From Sisyra terminalis (Eukaryota > Arthropoda > Insecta > Neuroptera > Sisyridae), in NCBI GenBank assembly GCA_958496175.1, contig OY292278.1:42594001-42658000 (forward strand): a stretch of DNA of 64,000 bases, given 5' to 3'. Shown one piece after another: positions 24,101 through 35,500 of this stretch. Below the pieces are notes generated by a model, which saw nothing but the letters and a program-made list of their open reading frames with translations, was not told the origin of the DNA and did no database searches. How positions within the stretch are numbered: the first letter of the stretch is position 1; every line of letters starts with the position of its first letter. Both the position numbers and the translations under genes were made by a program.

Positions 24101-25112
24101 GGTATTGCCTCGCTCACAGTCGGGATTTTTTTACAATTGTATGCTCTACAAAAGTGCCTATTGCGGCAAAATCGTAATTTACACGGGCGAGGTAGTACGG
24201 GTCACTAAACCTAGATTTTTCATAGATTTCTCGTTTTTCTCTCAGTAACTCATGAATTACAAGACCTACAGAAAAAATATAAATAAAAAAATTATCGGAA
24301 AATTAATTTCCTACAAAAAAGTTCCAGAAAACCAAATTCCTAAGATCGATATTTCTCGAGATATTGAGCCTTGAATTTCTCTTACTATAAAATTTTTACG
24401 GATTATTGAGTAAAATTTAAGAAAATTTTGATTTTTTATTCCTTATTAAAACCAGGCACTTTTGTGGAGCATACATTTGTGAAAAAACCCCGACTTTGAA
24501 CGAGGCGATACCATAAAATGCCGCTGAGCTATAAAAATTTAAAAAAAAATTAAAGTTTATGTGTATTTTAAATGGAAAATATTCACACGCTGTGAGCGAG
24601 TACTTAATATTAATGTTAAGAGCTCAAACTTTCAGGGAATTTTTTTTGAAGTATTTCGAATAAAATTTCGGCATGGGAGCAAAAAAAAAATCACCCTAGT
24701 TTATATCTAAATTTTTCATCTTAAATACAGACTAGTTTTACGAAAAGATGAAATTAAACAACAATTAACTTTTAGATATTGCATAAATATTTTCCCTTGA
24801 GCCATTGAAATCTCAAAACCATCCACTTAAACATCAATAAAGTAAATAAAAAAAATCGATTTATTGTTTCATCATTAACCTACATTTCGACTTATTTTAT
24901 GTAATCGCCTTTAAAAGTTCGATGAGCAAAAAGTCACCCTTCATGATTTTCTTTATTTTTAACTATGTGAATTTTTCCAGGTGGTCGCTCATCCTCATCA
25001 CACGTATTCTAGCAGTTACAGTGACGATCATGGCCATTACAAACGTTCATTTTCGGAATCGAATTCACCACAAAACATTGCCTACAGTGCCCACACGCCA
25101 AACAAAAGTTAA
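18000..25112 (+). CDS. Osiris-family protein, gene 1 (DUF1676), four exons, 251 aa
   Basis: Joined exons 18000-18155, 18298-18562, 18640-18842 and 24981-25112 give 251 residues. Signal peptide: residues 1-24 (hydrophobic FIAIVSLWMGQTLA before DTDDDG). The two-cysteine region is at C42 and C50. The DUF1676 core follows (RAVRFIENVSGDYEISEGIT ... DNLLIDRVAKFLGSHTIQFK). A basic RKKKRK (142-147) precedes the hydrophobic segment 148-200 (KLKAATLIPVVLGSLALLAF), the family hallmark. The tail is His/Tyr/Ser-rich (EVVAHPHHTYSSSYSDDHG) and ends with PQNIAY, the family's AQXLAY-type motif. In Drosophila these proteins are expressed in cuticle-forming epithelia and associate with endomembranes; family members shape cuticle and olfactory nanopores. 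That role is inferred from the family. Intron 3 is 6.1 kb and full of repeats. The paralogue number is not assignable. Confidence 0.93.
18298..18562 (+). CDS. Osiris gene 1, exon 2
   Basis: Acceptor TGGTTTTCAG|GAA; donor GAAA|GTACGT, phase 1. Codons 53-140 plus one base. It holds most of the DUF1676 core. A 77-nt A-rich intron follows. Confidence 0.92.
18640..18842 (+). CDS. Osiris gene 1, exon 3
   Basis: Acceptor CATTTTCCGCAG|GT completes a Ser codon (141). It encodes the basic cluster and the long hydrophobic segment through TYE. Donor GAG|GTAAGT, phase 0. Confidence 0.92.
20277..20306 (-). ncRNA. Hammerhead-ribozyme-like core (left arm)
   Basis: On the minus strand: CTGAGGA, A, GTTAC, loop AATTA, GTAAC, GAAACG. 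CTGANGA and GAAA are the two conserved strands of the hammerhead core and GTTAC/GTAAC would be stem II. One extra A sits before stem II, and stems I and III are not identified, so catalysis is unproven. Penelope-like elements are known to carry such motifs in their terminal repeats. Confidence 0.45.
20916..20945 (+). ncRNA. Hammerhead-ribozyme-like core (right arm)
   Basis: The same core as at 20277-20306 in opposite orientation: CTGAGGA, A, GTTAC, loop GATTA, GTAAC, GAAACG. The stem is preserved while the loop differs by one base between arms, which is compatible with selection on structure or with recent duplication. Confidence 0.45.
21035..22350. other. Intron 3 of Osiris gene 1, AT-rich part
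   Basis: No exon or gene visible. Confidence 0.4.
22351..22839. repeat. Inverted repeat with about 150-bp arms
   Basis: Arms 22351-22499 and 22689-22839 are near-perfect inverted copies (ATGTCACAAATAAGGAGAAA ... TCGCTAAACTACATTGTAA). The 189-bp spacer contains GATGTCTAAGTCTC on the minus strand and a T tract. It is a probable non-autonomous DNA element; the target site is not evident. Confidence 0.65.
23886..24696. mobile_element. Palindromic TA-flanked element, 811 bp
   Basis: Starts GGGTGATTTTTTTTT after TA (23884-23885) and ends AAAAATCACCC before TA (24697-24698). The arms are about 250-275 bp (23886-24160, 24453-24696) and include GCTCCCATGCCGAAATTT and CTCGCTCACAGCGTGTGAAT. No transposase. 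Organisation and some internal phrases (AAGAGCTCAAACTTTC) resemble the element at 40944. Confidence 0.75.
24981..25112 (+). CDS. Osiris gene 1, exon 4
   Basis: Acceptor AATTTTTCCAG|GTG. 43 codons plus TAA (25110-25112). The reading frame is VVAHPHHTYSSSYSDDHGHY onward, containing PQNIAY. The frame is fixed by the phase-0 junction and by the family's usual E-V-V-A-H/A-P-H-H tail. A longer overlapping frame here is a shadow. Confidence 0.9.
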   Translation: MVAHPHHTYSSSYSDDHGHYKRSFSESNSPQNIAYSAHTPNKS

Positions 25113-25478
25113 ACACAGGAGATCGGATAAAAACCGGGATAATATCCCCCAACAATATTTCCGTCATTTATCTTTCAAATCCCACGTTTTTATCGAAACA
25201 TTATTTATTGTATATTCCCGTAATATAGTATACCAAAAATATTTATTTTACTACTAAATAATACAAGAAACAGCCTATCCAAATGGATGGTTAATCTATT
25301 TTTTTTTATAATTTTATATATAATAATTAAATATTTAACGAACAAAAATATGTTTTTATTTTAGTTTAAAATTTTTTGGAATTGAATGTTGACGATCGTG
25401 TTTTTTAGGTTTTAGAGATATGTTTAAATGGAGACGAGTTTTTTTTTTGATCTACATATAAGTATATTTTGTTATTAA

Positions 25479-25484
25479 AATAAA
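25479..25484 (+). terminator. Candidate polyadenylation signal of Osiris gene 1
   Basis: AATAAA about 367 bp after the stop codon. It is the first canonical hexamer in a suitable T-rich context that I see; closer variants exist, so the true site may be nearer. Confidence 0.35.
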
Positions 25485-26160
25485 CCTGCATTAAAATAGT
25501 TAACGGTTTTGAAATCCCACCTCGACCTCAACCATTTCAAACGTATTTAATATATATTGTAGGTCACTTAAATGAGTAGTTTGTTGTTTGGATCAATGTT
25601 TTTGTGACAACGCCTATTTGACGAACGGTGCAATTATCAAAATATTTGTGAACGAAGACGATTTCAGAAGACCCAAATCAGCAAATTAAGACTACTAGAA
25701 TAGATTTTTTCAAAAAATTCTTTAGAGATAAAAATTAATTTATGGCTTCTCTATTTCTTTTATTTAAACTCTTTAGCAAGTAACAAATTTTTAATAGTTC
25801 TGATAACCAAAAAATTACTTTTTTGGTCAAAAGGAACTTGAATTCTGGTTCTGGTTACAAAACTATAATCTTAAGTTAGAGTCAATCCATCTAAAATCAT
25901 CCAATATGTTGCTCAATGATAACTAGTTTTTTATAGATAGCCAGCATAAAAAGCTAATTGAAAAAAAAATGTTATAGTTTTTCCTGGCAGCCACTTTAAA
26001 ATGGCAACTGAGCAAATTTTAATGAAAAAGGTGGTCTGCAGAAAATATAATTGCTAAACTATTTTTAAAAATATCAAAATAATTTAAAATCCAGTGAGAT
26101 CAGCATAGAATTTACTTTATGTTAGCATACCTAGTTTATCTACCATGAAAAAAATTTAAA
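25485..26160. other. Intergenic stretch between Osiris gene 1 and LINE relics
   Basis: No supported feature. Confidence 0.4.
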
Positions 26161-27270
26161 ATGATTTCGTTTCTCAAACCTGGTAAGCCAGCTTTTAGTC
26201 CCACTAATTATAGACCTATTAGCCTACTAACAACTTTAAGCAAAATCACCGAACGAATTATCCTAAGGCGAATAAACGGGCATATTAACAAAGAAAAAAT
26301 ACTAATGCCCGAATAATTTGGATTTAAATCCAGACATTCCACAACAATGCAACTCTACAGAATATGTGATCATATAGCTGACGCCTTTAACAGTAATAAA
26401 CACACGAAAATGGCTCTTCTTGACGTAGAAAAGGCTTTTGGTACTCTATGGCATGAAGGGCTAATATCCAAACTAATTAAAATGAAATTCCCAAACTACA
26501 TTATAATAATTATATGGAGCTATCTCAAAGAGCGCCAATTTTGTGTGCAAATCAAAAATAAAATGTCTAATAGCAGATTAATTAAGGCTGGAGTCCCTCA
26601 AGGGTTGATTATGGGACCTATTCTTTTTATTCTATATATAAATAATATCCCTCGAACACCCGAAACTTTTCTTTTCCTATATGATGACTATACAGCAATT
26701 TTTGCATCCTCCTGGAGAGCTGATACAGTAGCCAACAGAATAACCAAGGTCTTCAAAAGAATAATGATTTTTTTTAAAAAATGGAAAATAAAAGCCAATG
26801 ATAAAAAAACTGAAGCTATCCTATTCACTAGGAGAAGACCCAACGGGCATAAAAAGGTACTAATAAATGGAAACAATATAAAATGGGTAAAAACAGTTAG
26901 ATACTTGGGGATGCAACTAGATTCCAGATTCAACTTTGCTGAATACATCAAACTATCTAAAAACAAATTAATGGCCCGAACTAACATCTTATATCCATTG
27001 CTAAACAGACAATCTAGGTTGTTTACCAACAATAAACTAATATTTTATAAAACAGTGCTCAGACCAGTACTAACATATGCAGGTCCAGTCAGGAGTTCAG
27101 TAAGCAAAATCAAGTATCTGGCAATATAAAGAGTCCAAAATAAATTACTAAGAATGCTGGGAAACCACCCAGCCAAATACAAGGTATACGATCTTCATGA
27201 GGAATTAAAGATACTACCGCTAGACTTATATATCCTCACTTTGTCGCGAAAATTCTGTACAAATTGTTAA
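26161..27270 (+). pseudogene. Jockey-like non-LTR reverse transcriptase, decayed
   Basis: One frame from FLKPGKPAFSPTNYRPISLL (RT motif 1) to HEELKILPLDLYILTLSRKF covers most of the RT and its C-terminal extension. It is interrupted by in-frame stops at 26314-26316 and 27127-27129. Recognisable blocks are KMALLDVEKAFGTLWHEGLI, GVPQGLIMGPILFILYINNI and the LYDDYTAIF segment. The last should read (F/Y)ADD; here the second catalytic Asp is replaced by Tyr, so even a read-through product would be dead. No endonuclease or ORF1 lies upstream, consistent with 5' truncation. It lies about 1 kb downstream of Osiris gene 1. Confidence 0.85.
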
Positions 27271-27454
27271 AGTGGCCCTAACCAAATAATTAGAAGCATC
27301 AGCGACTACACCTTCGATGACCTTCTCCGCAAATATAGAAAATACAAACACTGAAGAATAAAAAATATGGTCTTATAACAAACTGATAACAGAAACAATA
27401 TTCGGGTTTTTTTAAGAATTGCCGTCAATTTTTTCCCAACTCAAATAAACAACT

Positions 27455-28518
27455 ACAATATCGTAAACAAATCTCTATCCTAGATCCTGATCGACAGACG
27501 CTGCTTGGATGGTTTATGCAAGGTACATCACACTTAAAATTAAAAACAAGTAGTAAACAAAAGTATTTGTGTGGCGTCCGACAGGGTTGTATTCCCTCAC
27601 CCTTGCTTTTTAAAGTATACAGCGAGATTATAATGAGATTCACATTGTAGGAGTAGAATGGTGGAATCAAAATTGGCGGGAAGTAATTCTCCAACCTTCG
27701 CTTCGCAGACGATACAACCCTAATTGCGAACAATGAGGAAATGTTGGAACTTATCCAAAGGATTGAAGTCGTGAGCCAAGATTTTGGTCTAAAAATTAAC
27801 GCCAATTAGACCAAAATAATGATCGTTGATCGTGCTACCGAACATCAAAATCAGCCGGAAGAATAGGCCCCATCTTGGTTGTGGATAACTTTGTTTATCT
27901 GGGATCGATGATACATAAATCCGGATCATGTGAGGACAAAATTAGACGACGCATTAAAATCACTAGATCTGCCGTAACACTACTGTCCAAAATATGGAAG
28001 GACCCCAACATATTAAAAGCAACTAAAATCAAATTGGTTGGTACACTGATTTTTCCTATCTTCTTCTACGCTTCGGAAACGTGGACTATACGTGCAGCTG
28101 ATCGGCGACGAATTGATGCCTTCAAAATGTGGGTCTGGAGGAGAATGCTACGGATCCCATGGACGGCTAAAAGAACTAATTCTCTGTCTTGAACGAAGTT
28201 AAGCCAGTCCAAAGACTCTCTTCACTGATGTATGGACGAATCCTCAGGTTTTTCGGACATATTGCGCGCCACGTGGCCATGGAAAAGCTCATGGTACAAA
28301 GACGACCTGAAGGGAAAAGAAAACGAGGGCGATCGCCAACCCGTTGGACGGAAGTGGTGGAAAAGCTCGTTGATTCGAGTTTTGCGTCCGCAACGCGACA
28401 GGCAAAAGAGCGTAATCGCTGGAGAAGGATCATCCAACAGGTTCTGAAAAACCTGGAACTCCCAAAGGTTTATAAAGTACCCAGGTGGCCTCATGGTGGC
28501 TACGTGATGGATACGTGA
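27455..28518 (+). pseudogene. Second non-LTR element: RT 3' half
   Basis: Frames carry GVRQGCIPSPLLFKVYSEII, then GGIKIGGK and FSNLRFADDTTLIANNEE (intact FADD at 27702-27713). After a frameshift near 27875 comes VVDNFVYLGSMIHKSG, followed by ASETWTIRAADRRRIDAFKM and, after another frameshift near 28190, GRILRFFGHIARHVAMEKLM to GRSPTRWTEVVEKL. This is the common C-terminal half of insect LINE reverse transcriptases with the YLGS...R(R/K)I...W-R-R-M block. At least four stops and two frameshifts make it non-functional. It is a different clade from the neighbouring Jockey-like copy. The first 90 bp match 3775-3865 inverted. Confidence 0.8.
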
Positions 28519-31009
28519 CGTATCCAGAAGAAATTCGTACATATCTTCAGACTGATTCAATTTCAAAATTCTTCATATGACGTCATTTCTTTTTCTAATG
28601 GAGCAACCTGTGTAATTTACAAACCTTGGGAACTCCCCACGTGACAGCCATTTTTTTTAATTAATTTAATCATCATACATCGGCAGTGATATTGGATTAA
28701 GTTGAAGATATTATAAGAGCAATAAACTTTATTGTATTTATCTACCATGAAAGAAAATCATATCTCCAACCCTAATAATCGTGGTATAAAACAACCATTC
28801 CTCTTCGATTTTATACCACATGCTTTTTTAAAATCCCAACTATTCACATCCATACCATAGCATCGTTAATATTTTTTTCCCCTGATTGACTTCCAGGTAA
28901 GAGTTTTGCCTAAAGATCTTTACAGATACTTTTTCTACCAATATGTTGCGAATGTTTCATGGAAAATTTATAAAACTATTTTATCATCTTTGATTTTTTT
29001 CCTTAAATAATATGGCTCCTCAGTAAATTTCAAGATTCATTTAAAAAAATCAGCGATTTGTTGACAAAATAATTTCATTTTTTTTTTCAATTAAGTACCA
29101 CTGATCATAAAGTATTTGAATAATTTTTAATGAAACCATCGTATTTGTTCATAACTTATATTTTATCCTATATGTATTAACATAGAATTACACATTAAAA
29201 AATTGCATATAACTAATTGTAATGCGTTATTAAACACGTAAAAGAGTGTTTTTTTTTTCAATTATAAATATTTAAATGGACAAAAAAGAAACATTAAAAA
29301 AACCTGCTTTACAAAAAATTGTTTTTCATTTAACACAAAGAAATCGCAAAGACAATAAATAACTGTTAATGACTTTACAAAGCAAGTACTTAGAATATGC
29401 TTAGAATACTTTTTATAGTAACACTTGTTTTTACACATTGGTAACTTACAATTACATATTACATTATCGTTGAAAAAATCTTCATTAAATCAATTATTTT
29501 TTAATTTCCTTGCATTCACAATTGATTTTTAAATATATATACTTTTCTAGCGGTAAGTAACCATAATCATCTTCGGTTAATACAATTTTAGAAGTGAAGA
29601 AAGAAAAAATATTTGCAATGCTCTTCTTTTATTTCACTCTATATGATTAAATATTTTCTACATTACTCCCTGCCTTAATTTAAGTATTCAACTTCTTAAC
29701 AGAAATATTGATAAAATAATATTTATGCACAAGAAACTACTAACTCTTTATTAACTTAAAATATATCACCAAGTTTTAAATCGATAAAAAAACATAGATT
29801 GTTTGATTTTCTTAAACGCAATAATTTTTTTAAACAAGATTAGCTTTGTGTAATAGATATATAAAAATACAGTAAATAATATCAATCAAATAAATTTAGC
29901 AAAGATAAAGACAAGACATAATGAGACTCTGGCTTACAGAAAATTTATTACAATTCATTAAATTTATAAGCTATTGTCATTTGTATCAGAAACACCTCAA
30001 ACTAAGTTTAGGCCTCTAAAATTGGATGGAAGTTCAAGAAAATTAATGATAAATAAAAATTCAATTTACCCTCTTGGTAGCGATAGAATTCTGCAAATAA
30101 AATTTCTAGCCTTTAACAATATTTTCAAATAAACGATTACTAATTTCCTAGACCAAATCCAGAAATATTTTCACAAGGAAAAGTTAAAGAATATTACGAA
30201 CTTCTTCCAAAGCTATGGACGCAGTAAAGGAACGCAAAATACTTTTCTGGATCGTTACGAAAAAAAGTAATTTCAATTTAAAAGAAACTACCAAAAATTG
30301 TATATCTTTTACTGCTTACAACTTTCGTAGAAAAATATCTAAGAATCTTTCGGAATTAAAAAGAGATTTATAAGAATCAATGCTCTTTAAATTGGAGGGC
30401 TGAAAGAATATAGTCTTCCCTAATATTTCGGTTTATGGATCTTTTGTTAGGGTTTTTTTTATTTTAAGGATATTTTATTAGGGGACCAAATGTAATTAAA
30501 TCGATAAACATGGGAATGAAAAATACAGCTAAAACATTCGATGTATAAATATAAATATTCTATTTTCGCTTCATTCCTTTTCATTGTTGCTAATTATATT
30601 CAGCTTTAAGTTTTCCAAACATCTGGTTTATATATTCGTCAAATTTTATAATTATCACCTTATTGTCTGAGAAAAAAATTAACAAATAGTTGTCACCTAC
30701 CCCTAATACCTAGCTGAAAATTTTTTGCCACTATTTTTATAGTTTTTGCTTGTATACCACTTTAAGCCAAAATATAAGGAAAGGAAGCATCCTTGTATTA
30801 GGCCTTTGTATACTAAGAAAAGGTTTTAGAAAAGTATTTTCCAACTAAACTACAATCTGTAAATTTCGGGTAGGTATCATTTAAATTTATTTTTCCCAAT
30901 TTCTTTTTATAAGGGTATCTTCACTAACAAATTAGTATTTTCAAAATTTAAAAAGAATAAGATATGTTCTAATGTATTATGTTCTACTGTATTACCCTAA
31001 ATTTATAAC
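28519..31009. other. AT-rich intergenic stretch between LINE relics and the MITE
   Basis: About 2.5 kb of AT-rich DNA without a supportable gene, RNA gene or paired repeat. Confidence 0.4.
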
Positions 31010-31023
31010 AAAATATATATGTT

Positions 31024-31275
31024 ACGGGTAAAGTTAGATTGACGGGTAAACCTAGGTTTACCCGAATAAACTGCGGATTACTCAAGAAACATGGGGAAAG
31101 TACGAAATATATCTGAAATTGGACATGTTTCACGTTTTATTCTGGTAAAGCGCGAAAATTATCTCAAGTTTCCCCCCTCCCTTCAGTCATATTTCGTACT
31201 TTAACCATGTTTCTTGGATAATCCGCAGTTTACCCGGGAAAACCTAGGTTTACTCGTCAATCTTACTTTACCCGT
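31024..31275. mobile_element. MITE with long terminal inverted repeats
   Basis: ACGGGTAAAGTTAGATTGAC at the left mirrors GTCAATCTTACTTTACCCGT at the right. Pairing continues for about 100 bp (GGTAAACCTAGGTTTACCC, CTGCGGATTA, CATGTTTC). Weaker complementarity extends about 12 bp further outside (ATGTTAC / GTGACAT), so the exact ends and target duplication are uncertain. Non-coding. Confidence 0.7.
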
Positions 31276-32311
31276 GACATTTATATCTTTCAGGCCTTTG
31301 TAAGACTCTCTTCCCAATATATGTGAAATTTTCCGGTTTTCCCAATTTACCAAGTGGTTACAACCGTTTCTTTTATTTAAGATATTGAAGATATCATTTA
31401 ACAAAACGATTCAAATATTTTTATCTTTCGTTAAATCACAAAGTACTTTTGGCAAAGTTTGAAAAGAAACAATTACCCGGCAACCCAATTGTTTTAACAA
31501 CTTATTTCCGGTTTCATCGTCGAAAAAAGAAAAATGAAATTTCAGTATAAATTTTGCAAAACTTTCGAACTATTATGCTAATTACTATATTTTTTTTTAT
31601 GTTCAACAATTAATAGGAGCATTAAACAAAGACAATCATTGTCTTTGACTCATAAGTTAATTAGACCAAGGTTTCTGACACTGAACTTGTAAATTGTATT
31701 TTCACATGTAACGCCTACAATATAATTCACAAATGTTATGGAATTTATATCTTTTATGACAATAGCAATATTTTTTACAAATATATAATTAGAAATGAAA
31801 ATTTCTAATTTCCTGGAAATTTCCAAAATAAAAACATAACTGTTGTAAGATTGATTTAGAATGGAAAAGTGAAAGTCTTTGAAGAAAATTTTCTCGGGCC
31901 ATTTTCCTTGTCAACTGGCCAAGCATAAAGTGTTCATCATTTCAGTGGCGTACACTGCATTTTTCCGGTCCCACACACAATAGACTTGTTGGTGGTTTCT
32001 CCGGTACTGAATTTTTACAGCGGATGAGAATAAAAAATTGTTATTATTATCTGCTTTACTTAATTATTTTGGAAAAAGAACAAGTAAAAGATTTATCACA
32101 CGCTATAATGTACAATAGAATTGGTTTGGAATTGTGTGGGTGGGTGGGGGGTTTATTCGAAGCCTTTCACTTTTCGCAGAAAGGATAATCATCGTCATTC
32201 TTTCGACCGCTGTATTGTGTGTCGTTAGTGGTTTTCAAATAGAGACATAATAATTTATAAGTGCTTTCAAGTGCTTTTCATAGTTCACGTTTTTAATGTT
32301 CTTGCATTTCA
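31276..32311. other. Upstream region of Osiris gene 2
   Basis: Contains a hAT-end-like CAGTGGCGTACACTGC at about 31944 without a matching partner, probably a truncated element. From about 32130 the sequence is less AT-rich and unique (GTGGGTGGGTGGGGGG). It is likely promoter and 5' untranslated region of gene 2. No TATA element is convincing. Confidence 0.35.
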
Positions 32312-32598
32312 ATGGGAATCATGTTTATTGTTAAATTGCTGGTTCAGACTTGGCTAATTAGCATAGTAATTACGGCGATAAAAATGCCGGACGACAATGA
32401 GGACTCTTTTGTCCGTTGTGTGCGGACTGGTCAGGGTGGGTCGGTGATGGCATGCGCCGGAATGGAAGCGCTTAATAAGCTTCAAGCTTTGGAGGACCAA
32501 AGTAAAGTGAATATTGTCGATGGTGTGTCCTTGATCAAAGATGAACAACATCCTCGTGGTTTGGAAAGCTTTCTCGAAAAAGATCCATCAGATTTCCG
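32312..32598 (+). CDS. Osiris gene 2, exon 1
   Basis: ATG at 32312 is the first in frame and starts a clean signal peptide. A second Met four codons later is possible. The exon ends TTCCG|GTAAGT in phase 2 after 95 codons. Confidence 0.9.
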
Positions 32599-35500
32599 GT
32601 AAGTATTTTCCATTGACTATGCACTTTAGAGAAACTTAGTATTAGACAATTTGTTAGAAAAATTAATGGAAACTTAAGGGGGTATTCTGGTCTAGAAGCC
32701 TGAATCTTAGGCATATTTTCAAGTAAGATAAAAAAAATAAAAAACATTTTTACTGTCCATTTTTTTATGTTTTTTATTGACATTGTTTTTTATTGTTTTT
32801 TTTTAAAGTATAAAAATATCGCCGAGATACAGGCCGGTGAAGTGGGGCCTTCAAAAAAAAAACGATGCGTCCTAGTTGACATGATTTCAACCCTTGTAGA
32901 GATCTAAAGCAAAAAAATCAAACAAATTTTTCATTAATAAAGATGTCGCTATTGGGTTGACCATTTTCAAAAAAAAAAAATAACCAAATGGCGTCAACTT
33001 GAAAAAAAAAATTTTTATCCGATTTTTTCGATTTTTCCGAATTTTTCAAAATCCAAGGCAGATGCAATGGAAAATTGTATAAACAAGATATATACCAAAT
33101 TTCGAAGGAATCGGTTCAGTAGAACTTGAAATATCATGTCAATCACCTCAAAAAAAGTAGTTTCGAGAAAAACGCATTAAAAGTTTTGGAATCAATTCTA
33201 ATGGAATAACTCTGAAAATAATATGTAATACTCACTTTGCATCAATCGGCGATCCCAGATCTATACATTGAGTCTTCCTCCTTCTCATAATTCAGGTCTT
33301 GAGAAATTTTTTCAGCTAATCGAGCTGTTCTAGCTTCTTTTGAAGCAGCAGAATCTCGTAGTTCACAGCGGTCAATTCTAGTTTTGTTTGTATTTAAATC
33401 GGCTGTATCTCCGAAAATAATTCGAATTTGGTAAAATCCTATTAGGATCATATTTTTGAATGTCTAAGCTCAAAATATGCACAAACAAAATCGATTTTTT
33501 TAAATTTCTAGACCAGAATACCCCCTTAAATTTCTCCTAGAAATTAATTTTATAGTAGTTTTTTTTATCATTAATGTTTTAACCGTTTTAATACATAAAC
33601 TTGAAACTAAAATAACTTTCGGAAAATTTATCGTATATAATTGATATAAACACTATATGAATCAGTATACTTTTGTCGATACGATATTTTATACTTTATA
33701 TCTTCCGATCCAAAATTGAATGCTTGGGATTCGATGAAGGCTATTTTTTCTTGATCCTGCTTGAAAAATGTCCTTTTGGCAATAAAATATTAAAAATGCT
33801 TAAAAAAATGGTACTAGATGTATGATGAGAAGTGTAATGGAGGAGGTTGAAATAATAATAGTTTAAAAAAGAATAAAGTGTATTAAAACCAATAAAAAAC
33901 TAATGTTCTTTAAGCGATCTGTAAAGAGAAACAAGGGTTGCCAATTTATATCGAGATGAGACTATCAAGGGAGGAAATTAACTGTTGAATTAACTACTTA
34001 TTATGATAATAGAAAAATAAAAGTGCTTCATATTAAATTTCCTTAATCTAAAAATAAATACTTGACAACGTAGAAAAATTAGTGCAAGTTAACTCTTAAT
34101 GTAGCAGAAGAAAATAATTTTAAAGTAATTAAGATTTACAAATTGGTTCAGCTGTCATTTTATAAAGACATTAGCTGAACCCGACAGACGTTGTCCTGCC
34201 AGTCTATGAATAAATAAATTTAATTTTATAAAAAAACCTTTTGAATTATTAGAATCACCTCCCTTATCAATCCGCAGCATCCCTTGCTGTACCAATTATA
34301 ACTTACCTTCAAGATATACATTTGTCAATTACGTTTTGAGAAAATTTGCTCTACCTCTAAAAATCACTACACGATCATAACAATGAAGTATTGACAGTTA
34401 AAGGCTATTGTATAGACAGTTGAAAAAACAGTTTTCTTGCGGTCGCAGGTATACTGACGCAAAAAAAAGATAAAAACAATCTTTAAAGCAGAATGTTTAT
34501 CGTGACAAAATTTGAGTTAAATCGATGCAGAACTTTTTGAGATTTTGAAAACTACCCAAACCAATATAACAATTTCATATATGAAGTAAAATGATAAATT
34601 ATTCATTGTTCATTTAAATCAGAGGTTGTCAAAGGTGGCTAACCCACGGACCGCAAAAGGTACACCTTGACAATTTTTTCGATTCGCGAGATGCATCAGA
34701 CTTTTATAAAATGTATGCATTTTATAATGACCAAAGTGGTGAAAACCAATATATCAAAAAATATTAACAGTGTATCTAAATTTAGTATGGAGAATTTGAG
34801 ATATAGCTTCAAAAGTGGCCCGCGGAGTTACGATGCAATTTCTGAAGTGGCCTGCAATATCATTTGGGTTGGCTACCCCTGATTTCAAGTATGCTGATTT
34901 TTCGATACCTCAAAAAAAACATACATATTTAAGTAAAAGGTCCAATTTATATCCAACTAATAAGTGTCCGTTTATTTATTTTAAACGGCCTTCTTTTGAA
35001 TGCTTTTATTATTAATAATTAAACGTAAATACTAAATAGGTACCTACACTTTTTTCTAACGAAAATTTTATTGAACTTAAAAACAAAGTTTCCAAAATCA
35101 GTAAAGCTGTCTTTTAATTGGAACCATAAGTGGAATCAGAATAAAATATTGGTACAAATATTTAGATTAGACTTGTTTGTGACCTTCTTTATATTATTTT
35201 TGACGAGACACGCCTAAGATGTACCTGAAAACAAAAAATTATCAAAATCGAATAACCAGTTTTGGAATCTTATGAAAGAATGCAGGTAGGCAGAGATTGA
35301 AGTTCAAATTATCAACCTTTGTAACATAATGATCAATATTGTGACCGAAACTGATAAAATTCCAAGCTGGTGTTAAAATTGCGAAGAATTTCTACCTGGT
35401 CTTAACTGATTATATGAAATAACATAATAAAAGCTTGAAGGCCAAAATGTGACAAAAAGGTAGATTCAAAGGCGTCACTAATGGATTCGGAAACAGTTGT

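Noticed and set aside
24922..25257. 111-codon frame overlapping Osiris gene 1 exon 4
   Set aside because: Different frame from the phase-0 junction; the shorter frame gives the family-typical His/Tyr/Ser tail and AQXLAY-type motif, so this is a shadow.
28176..28566. Overlapping minus-strand frames of 85 and 114 codons
   Set aside because: Antisense shadows of the second LINE RT relic.
31144..31200. CCCCCCTCCC tract as a regulatory element
   Set aside because: It is the centre of a MITE, so no independent regulatory evidence.
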